From positions 1 to 53,734 of the forward strand of contig NZ_JAGIZA010000025.1 of NCBI RefSeq assembly GCF_017813365.1: a stretch of 53,734 bases of DNA. Direction: 5' to 3'. Under the pieces are notes generated by a model. The model saw nothing but the letters and a program-made list of their open reading frames with translations, was not told the DNA's origin and searched no databases. Positions 1-11,900 of the stretch are shown here, in pieces (position 1 is the stretch's first letter; each line of letters begins with the position of its first letter). The position numbers and the translations under genes are program-made. The DNA is from Roseomonas indoligenes. Lineage in GTDB: Bacteria; Pseudomonadota; Alphaproteobacteria; Acetobacterales; Acetobacteraceae.

Positions 1-123
1 CGTGGCGGCGGCCGCCGATGCGGTTGACCCTCGCCAGATCCGACGACCTGATCGCATCGACGCCCGAGGCAAAGGACGGGCAAACCCTGTCCGTCGTCGC
101 GACGAACATCAGCTTCTTCGACC
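1..123. repeat. Overlap copy: left end of the circular molecule
   Basis: These bases are identical to 53612-53734. The large reading frame in progress at the right end continues in the same frame after the repeat is collapsed, so this is the same DNA written twice at a circle junction, not two genomic copies. The non-redundant circle is about 53,611 bp. No packaging or phage structural gene is present that would favour a phage terminal repeat. Confidence 0.95.
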
Positions 124-3100
124 AGAACGTCGCTATCCCGCTCGAACTGTGCTGCGACACGCTCGTCCCAACCGTCTCGGGTGCGGATCCGGACGGCTTC
201 TTCGCCTCGTTCAAGCTGCAAGTGTCCGGGCCCGTCACGTCATGGCACGGACGGCTCGGGTCGCTCGATTTCTTGCTTGCCGAGACGTACCGAAGTGTCA
301 ATCAACGCGAGGGTCACGTCCGCGTCGGCGGCAAGGGCAGCGGCGACGGCTTCGGCGGCAGCCTCGCCACGCGCTATATCGACGGCCGGATCGCGGCCGA
401 GATTCGGCTTCCGCTCGCTGTGACGAGCGTGGAGCCGCGCGGCGTCGATGTGCCTCGCTTCGACCGGAGCGGCCGCGCGGCGCCGCTGCTCATCCCGATC
501 CGTACTCCCTCGCCCGTTAGCGATACGGAGCGGGTCGCGAACGAGGATGTGCCGTATTGGCTGGAGGCGACCGAGACCGTCCTGCTGCGCCAGGACCGGC
601 GGCTTACCGCCGAGATCTTCGACACCGCCGCCGAGGTTAGCACCCGCTCCTACGCCGTGCTGACGACCCAGCCCTTTGCGGCGTTCCGGTTCAGCCACCA
701 GCCGCTCTCAAATCGCGGGAACGAGGAGCGGACATCGGTCGCCACCTACTCCGGCGATGACCGGATGTGGCAATACTCAGTCGTATCCCCGCTCTACCGA
801 TACGTCCTGCCGCCGCAGGCCATCGGCGAAAGCGCGGACAAGCCGGGCCGCCTTGAACTCCACGACTTGCCTGCTGCCGAGACGCCGAGTGAGACTCCCT
901 GGCGGCCCTTCGTGCCAGACGATTGGACGAAGCCCGGCACCAGCGAAAGCGGATTGCGGCGGCGGGCGGTGGAATACCGGCTCACCCCCTCTGCCGAGAT
1001 CTGGATCGCGCCGAGCGATGTGGCGCGCGGCTATTTTATGCCGGAGGCGTCCAGCCACGACATCTTCCGTCAAGCCGGCGCTTATGGCATCGGCGCAGCG
1101 CTCGCCTTTCTTCGCGCCGAGTTCCTGTACGGCATGCCGGTGGGAATCGACGTGTCCCGTGAGCGCTCGGTCGCGCGGGGCGCCCGTGTTGCGGAGATCG
1201 AGGCGCTGGTCGGGCGTCCGACGGACCGGCAGCCCGACCCCAACGCGGAACCAATTCTTAAGGGGCGCTGGGATGCGGTCCGTTCCGCGATCCTGCGTCG
1301 TCCCGAGCGGCTGGAGATTTGGGCGCGCGATTTCGACGGGGCCGTCGACTTCACGCCCGCGCGGTTCACCGACGGGGTGCGCTTTGCCCTGCGCGGCACC
1401 GCTCTGCACCGTGCACCGGTGGTCGACGCGGACGGTGAGGGAAAGACGGCACATGTCGGCTGGCCGACCGTGGGCGGGATGGAGAAAGCGGAGGTCATGG
1501 ACGGCATCCCGGACCGTCCTCGCATCCATCCCCAAGGGTTGAGCGGCGGCGCGCTCTGGCCGGTGGAATCGCTCAACCTCCTGAACGTGCTGCTCGAGGC
1601 GCCGCAATCGCGCGGCGGGATGATCGAGAACATCGCGCTCTCCCCGACCGGCGGCGATGCGTCCCAGAAAGCCGAGTTCCTCGACGGCAAGATGACGATC
1701 ATCAGCGAAACGCGGAACGGGCGCGTACAGCGGCAGCAGGTCGAGGTGATCGGGCGGATCTGCGCCCTGTGGCATCGCGCCAAGCACGTCGTCGTCTATG
1801 AACGGACGGTCAACCCGTCTGCCCAGTTCGCCCCCAAGGCGGAAGACGATCCGCACCGCACCCGCTCTCGACGCCCGATCCTGCGCAAGGTCCGGGAATA
1901 TGTCGAGCTGCTGCAACCCGAGCGGAGCTATCCGGACTTTTCGGCGGCCGCGGAGCGGAGCGCCGGGTTCCTCGATCGCGTTCGCTTCAACGCCCGGATG
2001 ATCAACGTCGACAGCGCTTGGGCAAGCGATGTCGGCACCTTCGGCTGGCAGGTGCCGTTGTGGAACCGGGTGGCGGCGCGGGAACGGCCGCAGGTGTATC
2101 CGCGGCCGGACATCGCCTTCGTCACCGCGGCGGAAGGGGAAGGCGACCGCCCAGTCGTTGCGCAGGAAACGACAGATCCTGACTACGTTTATTTCTTTGC
2201 GGACTTCAAGGCTGCCACCAGCGACACCGACCTGTGGGTCTCGCGTCCCGCTCTCGATTTCCCGAACGTCCCGGACGCGGAGGCGCTGCGGAAAGAGGCC
2301 GATCCCAGGCCAGAGGTGATACCGGGCGGCGCCGACCCACGCCAGCCGCCGGTGGACCGCGTGCTGCCGGGAATGCGGCGCTTCACGTGGCGGTTGATGC
2401 CGGGCGCGCAGAAGACCGCGATCAATGCCGGACGGGCCGGCAAGCCGGTCTATGTCGGCGTCGAGAGCGTCAGCTTCATGCGCGCGAGCCATCGCGTCGG
2501 GCAGGAACCGCCCGACCAAGGTAAGACCCTCGTTCCGGCGCTGCAATACAGTGCGGGCGCCATCGACGGGGCGGGCTTGTCGCAACTGGGACACTGGCCG
2601 GCAGCCGAAGCAATCCCACCCAAGGCGAAGGATATTGCTGCACAACTGGAGGAGTTCAAAAGCAAGATCGTGCCGGGCAACATCTCCGCCGCCAAGAAGG
2701 CGTTTGACGACGCCTGGACGGGATTCGTGGGCGAGATCAAGGCGTCCGCTGCCGGAGCCAAGTTCCCAAAAATGCCGCTCGCCAAGGATGCCGTCGGCGG
2801 CAACGCGCTGTGCGCCCGACTGAAGGACGATGCGGCCGGCCTCATCCGCCGAAAGGAGATGCTGGCGCGATCGGAACTCTCGGATTGGGCTGCAGAAACG
2901 AACCGGCAACTCGCCACGCTTCCGCCGACGAAGGCCGAGCTTGTAGCGGACTGGAGCAAGGTGGGGATCGAGCAGATCCGGCCCTTGTTCGCGCAGGCGA
3001 CGCAGGACGTCGCCAAGGCAGAGGAAACGGTCGAGCGCGCAAAGGCGATCCTTGCGGATACGCAAGCCGACGTGGACGCGCTGTTAGCAACCCTCCGGCA

Positions 3101-5903
3101 GCGCGTGCTGCAAATTCGGGCCGGGTATGACGAAGGCAAGCCGTGGTCCAAGGAGCGGCGCGAGGCTTTCAGGGACGGCATTCAGGCCAGCGTCAACAGC
3201 GCCGGCGCGGAACTCCAGAGCGCCGTGGATGAGGCGGGGCAGCGGTTCAGCACGGAACTCGGTGATCTCGGGCAGGGCATCGCCGGCCACCTGACGCAAT
3301 ACCTGCGCCAGATACAGCTTGTGGCCGGCGATGCAATCAGCACGGTCGCATCGCTCAGCCGTGTGTTCGAGGGCGTTATGGCGGCGTTCGATAGGCAGCT
3401 GGCAGCGTTGCTTGGATCTCAAGGAACGCTGGCCTCGCTTATGACGAGCGTCAACGCGAATTCCGGGCTCGACGCGGGACAGAAGACGACGCTGCTCGGT
3501 CTGATCCAAGAGGCCGAGATGGCGGCCAAGGATGCCCGAGACCAGTTCGAGTCGGTGCGTATGCAGTCGGCAGACGTCAATGTCGCGGCAAAGGCCGCAA
3601 AGGACGCGATCAACGATCTATCTGCCGTGATGGAGCGGCAAGCGGGCGAGGTCCGAAACGCGGTCGACGCCCTTGAAACCAGGATCGGCACGCTGGCCGG
3701 GGACGCCTTCGACGGCCTCAAGACCGCGGCCGCGGACATCAAGGCGAATTTGGAAGCCGCCGGTCAGGACCTGCTCGCCGGAATAGACGGAAAGTTCAAG
3801 CGTTTCGGGTCGGATGCGGATGCCATCGTGCTTCCGGCGCTGGACTGGATCGCTGAGCAGTCGGTCCGGGTGCAGGAAACGCTCGCCCAAGCTCCGCAAG
3901 CGCTCATGTCGGTCGCCTCCGATCTAACGGACGGCATGAAGGACCTCCGCGCCAAGCTGGCGCCGGATGCCCTGCTTGAGACACAGGTGAAGAAACTTAT
4001 CACGGACGGCATCGAGACCGTCCTCAAGCCGCTCCCCGACACGCTCGATCCTCAAAAGCATCTCGCGACCGTACGCGAAAGTCTGCGCCTCGTTGCGGAC
4101 GAGATCGGCACGCGGATGCGGGAGTTCTCGTCGGCTGCCCTCGATGCGGTGTCCGATGTGTCGGACATGTGCCAGCGGCTTGCAGGCAGCGTCGAGCAGG
4201 CCCGCTCCCTCCTGGAGGACCTCGGGAAGGGCGCCGAAGCCTATCTGGACAGTACCTTCCAGTCGCTCAAGGAGGAGTTCAACGAGTCCTATAAGGACGT
4301 AATCGACACGGAGGAGCAAGCCAGAGCTCTGATCGCCGCCGTCGATCGTCTAGGGAATGCGGCGCGCTCGGTGTTCAACGATGTGTCGCGTGCGGCCGAG
4401 ACGGCAAAGGCCTTTGGCGACCGCGTCGCCGACGCCTTGTCCAAGCTCAGCGAAGGCGGGTTGATGGCTGCGCCGAGCAACATCCTGAAGCTCTACTCCG
4501 CCGTGACCAGCGCGCCGGAACTGGGTGGGCTCAAGGCCGATATAGACCGCATCCGCGCAACATTCGGTGAGATCGACGATCTAATTCAAACTACCAAGGC
4601 AACGGCGCTGTTCAACCGGCTGGGGGACGAACTCAAGGCGCTCGGCTTGTCTATCCCGTTTGATGGCATCGCCGACCGCCTGTTGCCGTGCGATCTGTCC
4701 GGTTTCGACATCGGCACCGTGTTTCGCAGCTGCGGCGGTGCGAAGCTCGATCACCTGCTCCGCGGCTACAAGATCCCGTCGGGCGTCGCGAACGCGGTCA
4801 AGATCACCCATGATTTCGACCAGGCGCATGCGCGAGCCTGGGTGCAGGTCGATATCGACGCCCCGTTTCCCGGACGACGCAGCCTGTTCAGCATCGGCGT
4901 CTTCCAGGTCGATTTCGTCGACATGACGCTGACCGGACGGCTGCGGCTCGAAGCGTCCAAGGACGATCCGAACGTCACCTCGACGGGGTTCGGCCGCATC
5001 GGCACGACGCTCGACGCCGTGGTGTCCGGCCAGTCGATGGTGAGCTTCGAAAATTTTGGCCTGTCCTTCACCAAGGAGCGCGGGATCGACATCGACTTCG
5101 ATCCCACCCATGTCCGGCTGAACCCGCAGTTCAAGTGGATCCAGGACTTCCTTTCGTCCATGTTCCCGGATCTCCCCGGCGGGCTGGAATGGATCAAGGA
5201 GAACGGCATCCCGGTCGGGGTCCAGCACGCGATCGAGCTGCCGCCATTTGCACTCACTTTCGGCACCAGCGGCGTTTCGAACATTTCGCTCGGCAACCAC
5301 TTTAAGCTGGTCGCATTCCCGAATTTCGTGCTGGCCAACCGCTTCAACCTGTCCTCGATTGAACGCCCGTTCATCTTCTCGGTGTTCATCCTGGGCGGCA
5401 CCGGCTTCATCCAGATCGAGTCGGAATACAACCCGATCCGTGACGAGCTGTCGGTCCTGGTGGAGGCGGGCGCTGGCGCATCGGCGCAGCTCGCCTTCGC
5501 GGCCGGGCCGTTCGTCGGCCAGGTCTTCATCACGCTCTCCGGCACGCTGTCCTACCGCAAGCTAATCAGCGGTTCCGGTGGCAGCCTCGCCATCGCCATG
5601 GTGCTGGTCATCGCCGGCCATGTCGTCGTGTGCGGCATCGCGACCATCGGCATTACGCTCAACCTGCGACTGTCTTATCGCGACAACGGTCAGATCGATG
5701 CAGACGGATCGCTGACGGCTACCATCCGCATATCACGCGTTTTCGAGCTGAAGGCACGCGGCCAGGCGAATTACATGATGCGCGGCGGAGAGTCCAAGCT
5801 TACGACCAGCGGCACAGTCAAAGGCGAGCCCACCGGCGAAGCGAAACAGAAGATCGACCAGATGAAATCGGCGGCGGAAACGCTCCAGAAGGCGGTGGCT
5901 TAA
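1..5903 (+). CDS. Giant protein 1, main part (residues ~479-2445), coiled-coil rod and beta-rich C-terminus
   Basis: Continuation of the gene that starts at 52177; the complete product is 2445 residues. Residues ~480-1350 are globular and aromatic-rich with no recognised motif. Residues ~1350-2010 (bases ~2620-4600) are almost entirely Ala/Glu/Asp/Lys/Leu-rich amphipathic helix, reading as long coiled-coil or tape-measure-like rods. Residues ~2055-2430 switch to alternating hydrophobic/polar strands with many Gly, Phe and Asn. A very hydrophobic stretch at ~2341-2372 (GGSLAIAMVLVIAGHVVV and onwards) could be a membrane-inserting strand or helix. No Walker, protease or nuclease motif was seen. 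The TAA at 5901-5903 is one base before the ATG of the next giant gene, so translation is probably coupled. I do not recognise the family. A structural, scaffold-like or membrane-interacting role is inference from its size, rod and C-terminus. Confidence 0.9.
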   Translation, partial: WRRPPMRLTLARSDDLIASTPEAKDGQTLSVVATNISFFDQNVAIPLELCCDTLVPTVSGADPDGFFASFKLQVSGPVTSWHGRLGSLDFLLAETYRSVNQREGHVRVGGKGSGDGFGGSLATRYIDGRIAAEIRLPLAVTSVEPRGVDVPRFDRSGRAAPLLIPIRTPSPVSDTERVANEDVPYWLEATETVLLRQDRRLTAEIFDTAAEVSTRSYAVLTTQPFAAFRFSHQPLSNRGNEERTSVATYSGDDRMWQYSVVSPLYRYVLPPQAIGESADKPGRLELHDLPAAETPSETPWRPFVPDDWTKPGTSESGLRRRAVEYRLTPSAEIWIAPSDVARGYFMPEASSHDIFRQAGAYGIGAALAFLRAEFLYGMPVGIDVSRERSVARGARVAEIEALVGRPTDRQPDPNAEPILKGRWDAVRSAILRRPERLEIWARDFDGAVDFTPARFTDGVRFALRGTALHRAPVVDADGEGKTAHVGWPTVGGMEKAEVMDGIPDRPRIHPQGLSGGALWPVESLNLLNVLLEAPQSRGGMIENIALSPTGGDASQKAEFLDGKMTIISETRNGRVQRQQVEVIGRICALWHRAKHVVVYERTVNPSAQFAPKAEDDPHRTRSRRPILRKVREYVELLQPERSYPDFSAAAERSAGFLDRVRFNARMINVDSAWASDVGTFGWQVPLWNRVAARERPQVYPRPDIAFVTAAEGEGDRPVVAQETTDPDYVYFFADFKAATSDTDLWVSRPALDFPNVPDAEALRKEADPRPEVIPGGADPRQPPVDRVLPGMRRFTWRLMPGAQKTAINAGRAGKPVYVGVESVSFMRASHRVGQEPPDQGKTLVPALQYSAGAIDGAGLSQLGHWPAAEAIPPKAKDIAAQLEEFKSKIVPGNISAAKKAFDDAWTGFVGEIKASAAGAKFPKMPLAKDAVGGNALCARLKDDAAGLIRRKEMLARSELSDWAAETNRQLATLPPTKAELVADWSKVGIEQIRPLFAQATQDVAKAEETVERAKAILADTQADVDALLATLRQRVLQIRAGYDEGKPWSKERREAFRDGIQASVNSAGAELQSAVDEAGQRFSTELGDLGQGIAGHLTQYLRQIQLVAGDAISTVASLSRVFEGVMAAFDRQLAALLGSQGTLASLMTSVNANSGLDAGQKTTLLGLIQEAEMAAKDARDQFESVRMQSADVNVAAKAAKDAINDLSAVMERQAGEVRNAVDALETRIGTLAGDAFDGLKTAAADIKANLEAAGQDLLAGIDGKFKRFGSDADAIVLPALDWIAEQSVRVQETLAQAPQALMSVASDLTDGMKDLRAKLAPDALLETQVKKLITDGIETVLKPLPDTLDPQKHLATVRESLRLVADEIGTRMREFSSAALDAVSDVSDMCQRLAGSVEQARSLLEDLGKGAEAYLDSTFQSLKEEFNESYKDVIDTEEQARALIAAVDRLGNAARSVFNDVSRAAETAKAFGDRVADALSKLSEGGLMAAPSNILKLYSAVTSAPELGGLKADIDRIRATFGEIDDLIQTTKATALFNRLGDELKALGLSIPFDGIADRLLPCDLSGFDIGTVFRSCGGAKLDHLLRGYKIPSGVANAVKITHDFDQAHARAWVQVDIDAPFPGRRSLFSIGVFQVDFVDMTLTGRLRLEASKDDPNVTSTGFGRIGTTLDAVVSGQSMVSFENFGLSFTKERGIDIDFDPTHVRLNPQFKWIQDFLSSMFPDLPGGLEWIKENGIPVGVQHAIELPPFALTFGTSGVSNISLGNHFKLVAFPNFVLANRFNLSSIERPFIFSVFILGGTGFIQIESEYNPIRDELSVLVEAGAGASAQLAFAAGPFVGQVFITLSGTLSYRKLISGSGGSLAIAMVLVIAGHVVVCGIATIGITLNLRLSYRDNGQIDADGSLTATIRISRVFELKARGQANYMMRGGESKLTTSGTVKGEPTGEAKQKIDQMKSAAETLQKAVA

Positions 5904-5904
5904 T

Positions 5905-8900
5905 ATGAACCTGCTAACTCCGATTATCCATTGCCTGGTCGAGCGCGAACCGGACAGCTTCCACAACGAGTTGCGGTATGCCGTCAACCTTGCGTTCGAG
6001 GTTCCTTCCGACGCGCAAGGCAACGTGGCAACAGACGAGGCAAAAGCAAAGACTCAGTTTACGGCATTCCTTCATGCCCTGACCACAGTTCGGTTCTACG
6101 CCTACGATCACGCTGGCACGTCCGTGCCTCTTACCGCCGTCTCGGATCGGCCTGGTTCCGCCGATATCGTCAAGTGGCTCGCTGCGCACAGGTTGGCCAA
6201 AAAGACAGAATGGTTTTGGACGTCGGCTGCATCGCAAGGGAGCGTCGATGCGGAAGCGGCCGGCGCGTTTCCGATGCTGCGGTCGGTGCAGTCATGGAAC
6301 GCACCGGTCGGGCATCGCATCGGCCTGACGCATCTCGTCATCATCCCTGATGAGCTGAAGAACCGGCCGCTAGTCATCCTGCCGCATTTCAGCGGGTCGG
6401 TGAACGAACCAAGCCTGGGCTTCAGGGCGGGGTTCGTCTTCGAAGCGGACCCGAACGAGGAGGTGCAGTTCGACTACGATCCAGGTCTCGGCTTCGAGGT
6501 TGTCGGTCGGACGACCATCGTCGATCCCATGACCGCATCTCCCCTGCCGCTCCTTTCCAGCCCAAAGACGGACGAGGACGGGTTCCTCGGCGTGAACAAG
6601 GAAGCCGAAGCGATCTATCGGTTCCTGGCGCGGTTCGAGGAACGCGCGCCATCCCTTTTCGTGACGAACGCCGTCCTCCTGCCTGAAAGGCCGGGCGATT
6701 TGGAATGCGTGTTCGGCATTGACCAAGAGGCCAGTCGCTGGAGCAGGACGATCCGGTTTGTCGTCGCGCGTCTGGTGACGGCCCTCGATACGCTCGTGAT
6801 CGCTGTCATGAAGCCCGGAGATGAGCGGAGCGAGGGTGAACTCCTGGGCCCGCTGGTGTCGGCGCTGCTCGACTCTGGCGCCGCGCCGGATCCGGTCAAG
6901 GCGCTGGAGTCAGTCCGGACCGTGCTGCGCGAGCATTGCGCCCTGATCGACCACAGGGCTAAGGCGCCGGCGATCGCACAAGCGCTTCGGCACATCTTCG
7001 GCATCAAGGATGCCGTCCTCCCCGTCGCGCCGGGAGACCTCGACTCTCTGATCTCCCTAATGCTGAAGGACTACGCAGGCGGCGGTGACGGCGTGGTGCC
7101 GGAGCAGGCGAAAGCGGCCGTCGCGGAGCTGAAGGATCGGTCGGTCGGTCTGCTGTCGGCGCAGCTCCTCACAAAGGAGCAGGATCTGTCCGGCGAAGCC
7201 TGGACTGAGCAGACCTTATTCCGACTGTTTGAGACGGCGGGGACGACGGCAAGGCCCTTTCCCGCACTTCTGGCTGATGAACTTGGCGCAGGGCCCGATC
7301 TGACCGAGCAAGCATTTGCGAACTTCCGCAAGGTGATCGACGGCTCCTTCAACGGTGCGGAGGCGGCGCGCCGCGCTGTCGGTTCGGCCTTTGTCAAGGC
7401 GCTCGTAAGGGCCGCTGGCGAGGACGCGACGCTCGCTGATATTCGCGCACGGGTGGAGGACTCCGATTTCTTCAGGCACCGCCTGTCCGGGAGCAACACT
7501 CCGTTGGATGAGATTCTGGTGGGACTGAAGCCGGTCGACCTGCACGATCTCCTGCTGGACCAGCGCCTGACACAAGCCTACGGGCGTGCGGTCACACCGC
7601 TGCTGGCCGACCCCGAAATGGGGCGCTTCATCCCGGATGCCTTCCCACAGCCGCTGCCGATCCAAATCGCGTCCGGCATGGGCGCCGACACGCTGGACCG
7701 CTTCGCCGAGGCTTTCAACGGCATTTGCGTCGCCATTCGAAGGCTCGACAACCCGAATTCACCCTGGGCCTACGCGAACCTTACGGATCTCTCATTTCCG
7801 GTCGCAACGGAAGATAGCCCCGACACGGTTTCAGGCGCGCTCCATCCGTTTCTGCCGGGCGTCGTCGATGGACGCTCGCCGATGTTCATCCGCTATGAAG
7901 GTAGGCCGTTCTCGGACAACGTGCATGTGGACGCATTGCGGGCTGATGACGACGATCAGAAGACCAGGCCGCAACCCTTCTACCGCTACCAGCCGCACGC
8001 TTTTCCGAATAAATCGAAGTTCCAGAAGACACCGCAACTCGCCTATGGGCGCTGCTTCGAAAGCTTCAGCTTTGCCGTCAGCAAGGCCGGGACGTTGCCG
8101 AAGCCACTCCAGGCTCAGAGCGCGCCATGGCTGCCGGAACCAACGATACAAGCGCCCGGCCCGGATCGGATCTGCCCTGCCGACTGCAGCCGCCGGACAC
8201 CAATTGCGCAGATGGCCATGGTCGAACGGCCGATCAGCGGCCGGCCGGCGCGTGTCGGTGAAAGCATTCCCGGTGTCCATCCTTTGGCGGCAGACTATCC
8301 CCGCGTCGGTGCCTTAGCTGTCGACGGCTGCGACGGAGTCATCGACCTGTTCCGGGATGGGGACGGGCACGGACGCATGGCTTTGCCCGAGACGGAGGGC
8401 GTGGCCGGAGAATGGACGCTCGTCGAATTCGCCTGGAGCGGCCATCCGGGGATCGTGACAATCTGCCTGTTCGGCGAGCCGTTCGCGAAGCCCGGAGCGG
8501 GCGGCACAATGGTCACGATCCCCACCCCCGCGTTCAGCAGCCTGCGCATCCGTATCGAGAGGACATCCGCAGCTTCCTTCGTCCTCGCCTTCAGCGATGA
8601 CGCGCAGCAGCGGCAAACCGTGTCGTTTCAAACCGACTCCGAGCTCTGCTGGCTCCGTCTCGTGCTGTCGGTGGACAGTGGCACCGGCGCGACGGCAACC
8701 GTGTCGCTTGCCGATCCGGACGGGCGCAGGCCCGCGGCGGCCACCCTGCCGCTCCTTCTTCTGGCGCCCCCCGGAAAAAGCGGGACCTGGCAGCCCGGGC
8801 TTTCGGATGCGGTGACGCTCGACATGCGCACGCCGCGCGTGGGTTATGCCGATTTCATGCGCTGGATGGGGAATGAAGATTTATGCAGTGATGCCTATGG

Positions 8901-11900
8901 TAAGGCTGCAAGTCTCACCGACGTCAGGCGGTTCCATCTTTGCCTCATGACGGCAGCGCGCATGCGCCATCTGGACTACCGGCTGGGAGAGTATCTCGAC
9001 CGATTGCCCGACCCGGCGGTGACGCGGATCCTGATTGAGCTCCATGCAACCGATCGGCTCGTCGAAAGGGATCCCGATCCGGTCGTCAAATCGCTCGATC
9101 TCCGGAGCATTCTGGGTACGATTGTGAAGACTGTGCCCGCAAATTTCACGCCGGATGTCCTGATCAACGAACTGTTCAAGCCGCTCGATCAGGCCTTCGC
9201 CTTCAGCATCACGGCGCGCTCGGCACCATCATCGGCAAGTGTGAACGCCGCGAAAGTCGTGGATGTGATCGTCCCCAAAGGGATCGTGGCGAAGCTCAGT
9301 CTGCACGCCTGCGTCAACAGCGGGCATTTCGTGACCTCGGGCGCACATCCACCCGTGGTCCACACGAACATGGTCCAGTTCGCTGCCCGGACTAGCGCGA
9401 GCGAGTACATCTTCCCAGCTGGTGGCCTGCGCATCGAGACGATGGATGACCAAGTTCCCGGCAACGACGATGCTATCCGACTTGTGAACGGGATGCTCGA
9501 GGCAAGGGCTGTTCCGGGCAGCCGCCGGTTCGACATCGTCAGCAAGGGGGAGACGGGCGCGGACAGGAATACCTGGCGTCGTCTCGGCGAGATCGACGTC
9601 GGTACGCAGCGCTGGCGACCGAGCGGGCGACCGATCTACCACTTCATTGATCCGCGCCAAAAGGCCACAAGGCCGAAGGATCTTCACGTCGCGATACCGT
9701 TGATCAAGCCGGACCGCGAGATGGATCTCTTCGAGCGCGAAGCGTTTTTCGATCGGTCCGACGCCGATGCGGTCACCGTCACCCAGCGGCTCGCCCCGTT
9801 GCCCGCCGAAACTCTGCTGCAACAACACGTATGGGATCCGCCATCCGCCACCTATTTCCGCCACCGCTTCACGCTGCGGTCGCGCTATGCGGGGGCGCTG
9901 CTGACATCGCGCACCGCGGCGGCTTGGCAGCAGAACATGCAGGGCAGGGCGCAGGCGTGGACGCTCCGCGTCGCCATGCTCGCAGACCGCTCGCGGCTGG
10001 AGCTGACCCGGCCGCAACTGCGCTCCGTGGTCCCGCTGACGAATGCCCCCAGCAGCGAGGAAGGACGGGTGCCGGTACCGCCGGTCGCCGCTATCCTTCA
10101 GGAACCGCCCTTCGCGCGCGGCGGCCTGGCTGACCGCATCACAGCCGAGTTCAAGACGGGCTTTGGCTACGGCTTTGAGAGGACGAAGGTAGCGGACGGG
10201 AAGATCACATCGGTGCTGCCGGTCGAGATCCTCGACTCCAGGAAGGAGATCGGTCCCAACCCGCAGCTCACGTATCGCAGCCTTGATGCGGGCGCGGCGC
10301 TCGGCCTCGCCTTGCGCATCGAGGGACCCGTGGGCCTCACCTTCGACGCGACCAACACGCAAGCTCCCGCGTTTCCGAATGCGCTGTTCCTGATGCGTCC
10401 GCGTTCGCTCAACGGCCCGGAGCCGCAGTTGCAGGAGGCGCTGGCCGGCTTTGCCATGCGCCGCTACATTGATCCGGACTGGCTCGAAAGCGCAGGCGGT
10501 GAGGACGCGCCGTCGCATCTCGCGATTGACAGGACGTGGTGGATCGACCTGTCCGATCCGGACGTCACGCTGTGCTACGAAAACGGTTTGTCTGGACGGC
10601 TGGGTGCGGTGCTTGAAATCCGGACCTCGCCGGAATCGACGAGCATCTACGCGAGGAAAATAACGGTCGATGGCGTTCCGGGATCCGAAAAGCAAAGCGT
10701 GGAGGTCGCACGGATCGCGTCTGCGATGGGATCAGCCCTCAGCATCCTGCACCAGCCGAGCGCGCCTGGGCATTTCTCACTGTCTGTGTTCCTGCGCGTG
10801 GAGACGCCGCGGACGGAACAGGGCGACGGAACCGCCCCGCTGCTGGTGTGCAGCTATGAATGGACGCTGCCGGGCGGGCAGAAGGATGGCGTGGGAAAGT
10901 CTCTGGTGCTGACCGGAAACGGGGCGAAGCAGTCCCGGGTGCGTCCGACGCTCGCAAGCGGCGCCACTTCCCTGAAGTGGACGCAGTTCAGCAAGGATTT
11001 CGATTTCATCAGCATCTTCGATTCGGAGACAATCGAGGCGAGGCGCGTGCGCTCCACCTCCTTGCGGGCAAGCCGGACGGAGAACACGCTCGCTTTTACG
11101 GTCAACGGAACCGGCACGCCAGCGCTCCTCGTTTCCTCAACCCTCACGAGCGTCTTCCCGTCGCATGTCCACCGGCATCTCGCCGTGATCGCATCACGGA
11201 CTTCCGTCGAACCGGGCCGCCCATTTGATGTATTCGTCGCAGCGACGTTGATCGAGCAAGCCTCCGCCAAGATCGCGCTGGCCCGATCCGCGGTACCCGA
11301 CGTGGTGCGTATCGTGGAAATCGAAACGCCTGCATCCATTCTGTGCGATAATGCGACGGCCGCGCCGCTTCACTTCAAGCAGGCGTATTTCGACCTGCTC
11401 GCAACCGGCTATCGCAGGGATAGCACCATCCTGCTGACGGTCCGGCCGGTCGGCCTGCCGATCGGCGTGACAAAGCTCCGGATGCTGCTGTCGCAACCGG
11501 GCGGACCGAACCTTGATGTCGGTGTCGATTTCGCCGCGAAGCGGCCGCTCTGCATCCGGCTCTTGTTGCGACCAGTCGGGACGACGATTGATGCTGCGGG
11601 CGGGGTCATCTTTACGGACGGCACGCTGGGACCGATCAAGCAGGTGTCGGCAGCCTTCGATTCGGGCAGGCTCGGTTTCCTGCTCCAGATGGAGAAGGCG
11701 TCGGCCGCGGCCGGCGAGGTCTGGGCCGATGTCTCGCTGCTGCACGGAGGGACGGCCGGCACGCTGGACGCCATGTTCGATTTCAATTGGGACTGGCTGT
11801 TTGCGGCCGACGATGCGGGAGAACCGGCACAGAAGGTCGGCGCCGTTGGCTTGTCCGCCATGGTGGAAGCGCAGGCGCGCATCATCAGCGTATCGCCGCC

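Noticed and set aside
777-3065. Long minus-strand open frame of 762 codons
   Set aside because: It lies entirely antisense to giant protein 1, has Arg/Gly/His-rich composition typical of high-GC shadows, and no motif.
9229-10695. Minus-strand open frame of 488 codons
   Set aside because: Antisense to giant protein 2, with shadow-type composition; the plus-strand frame is part of a 2004-codon gene.
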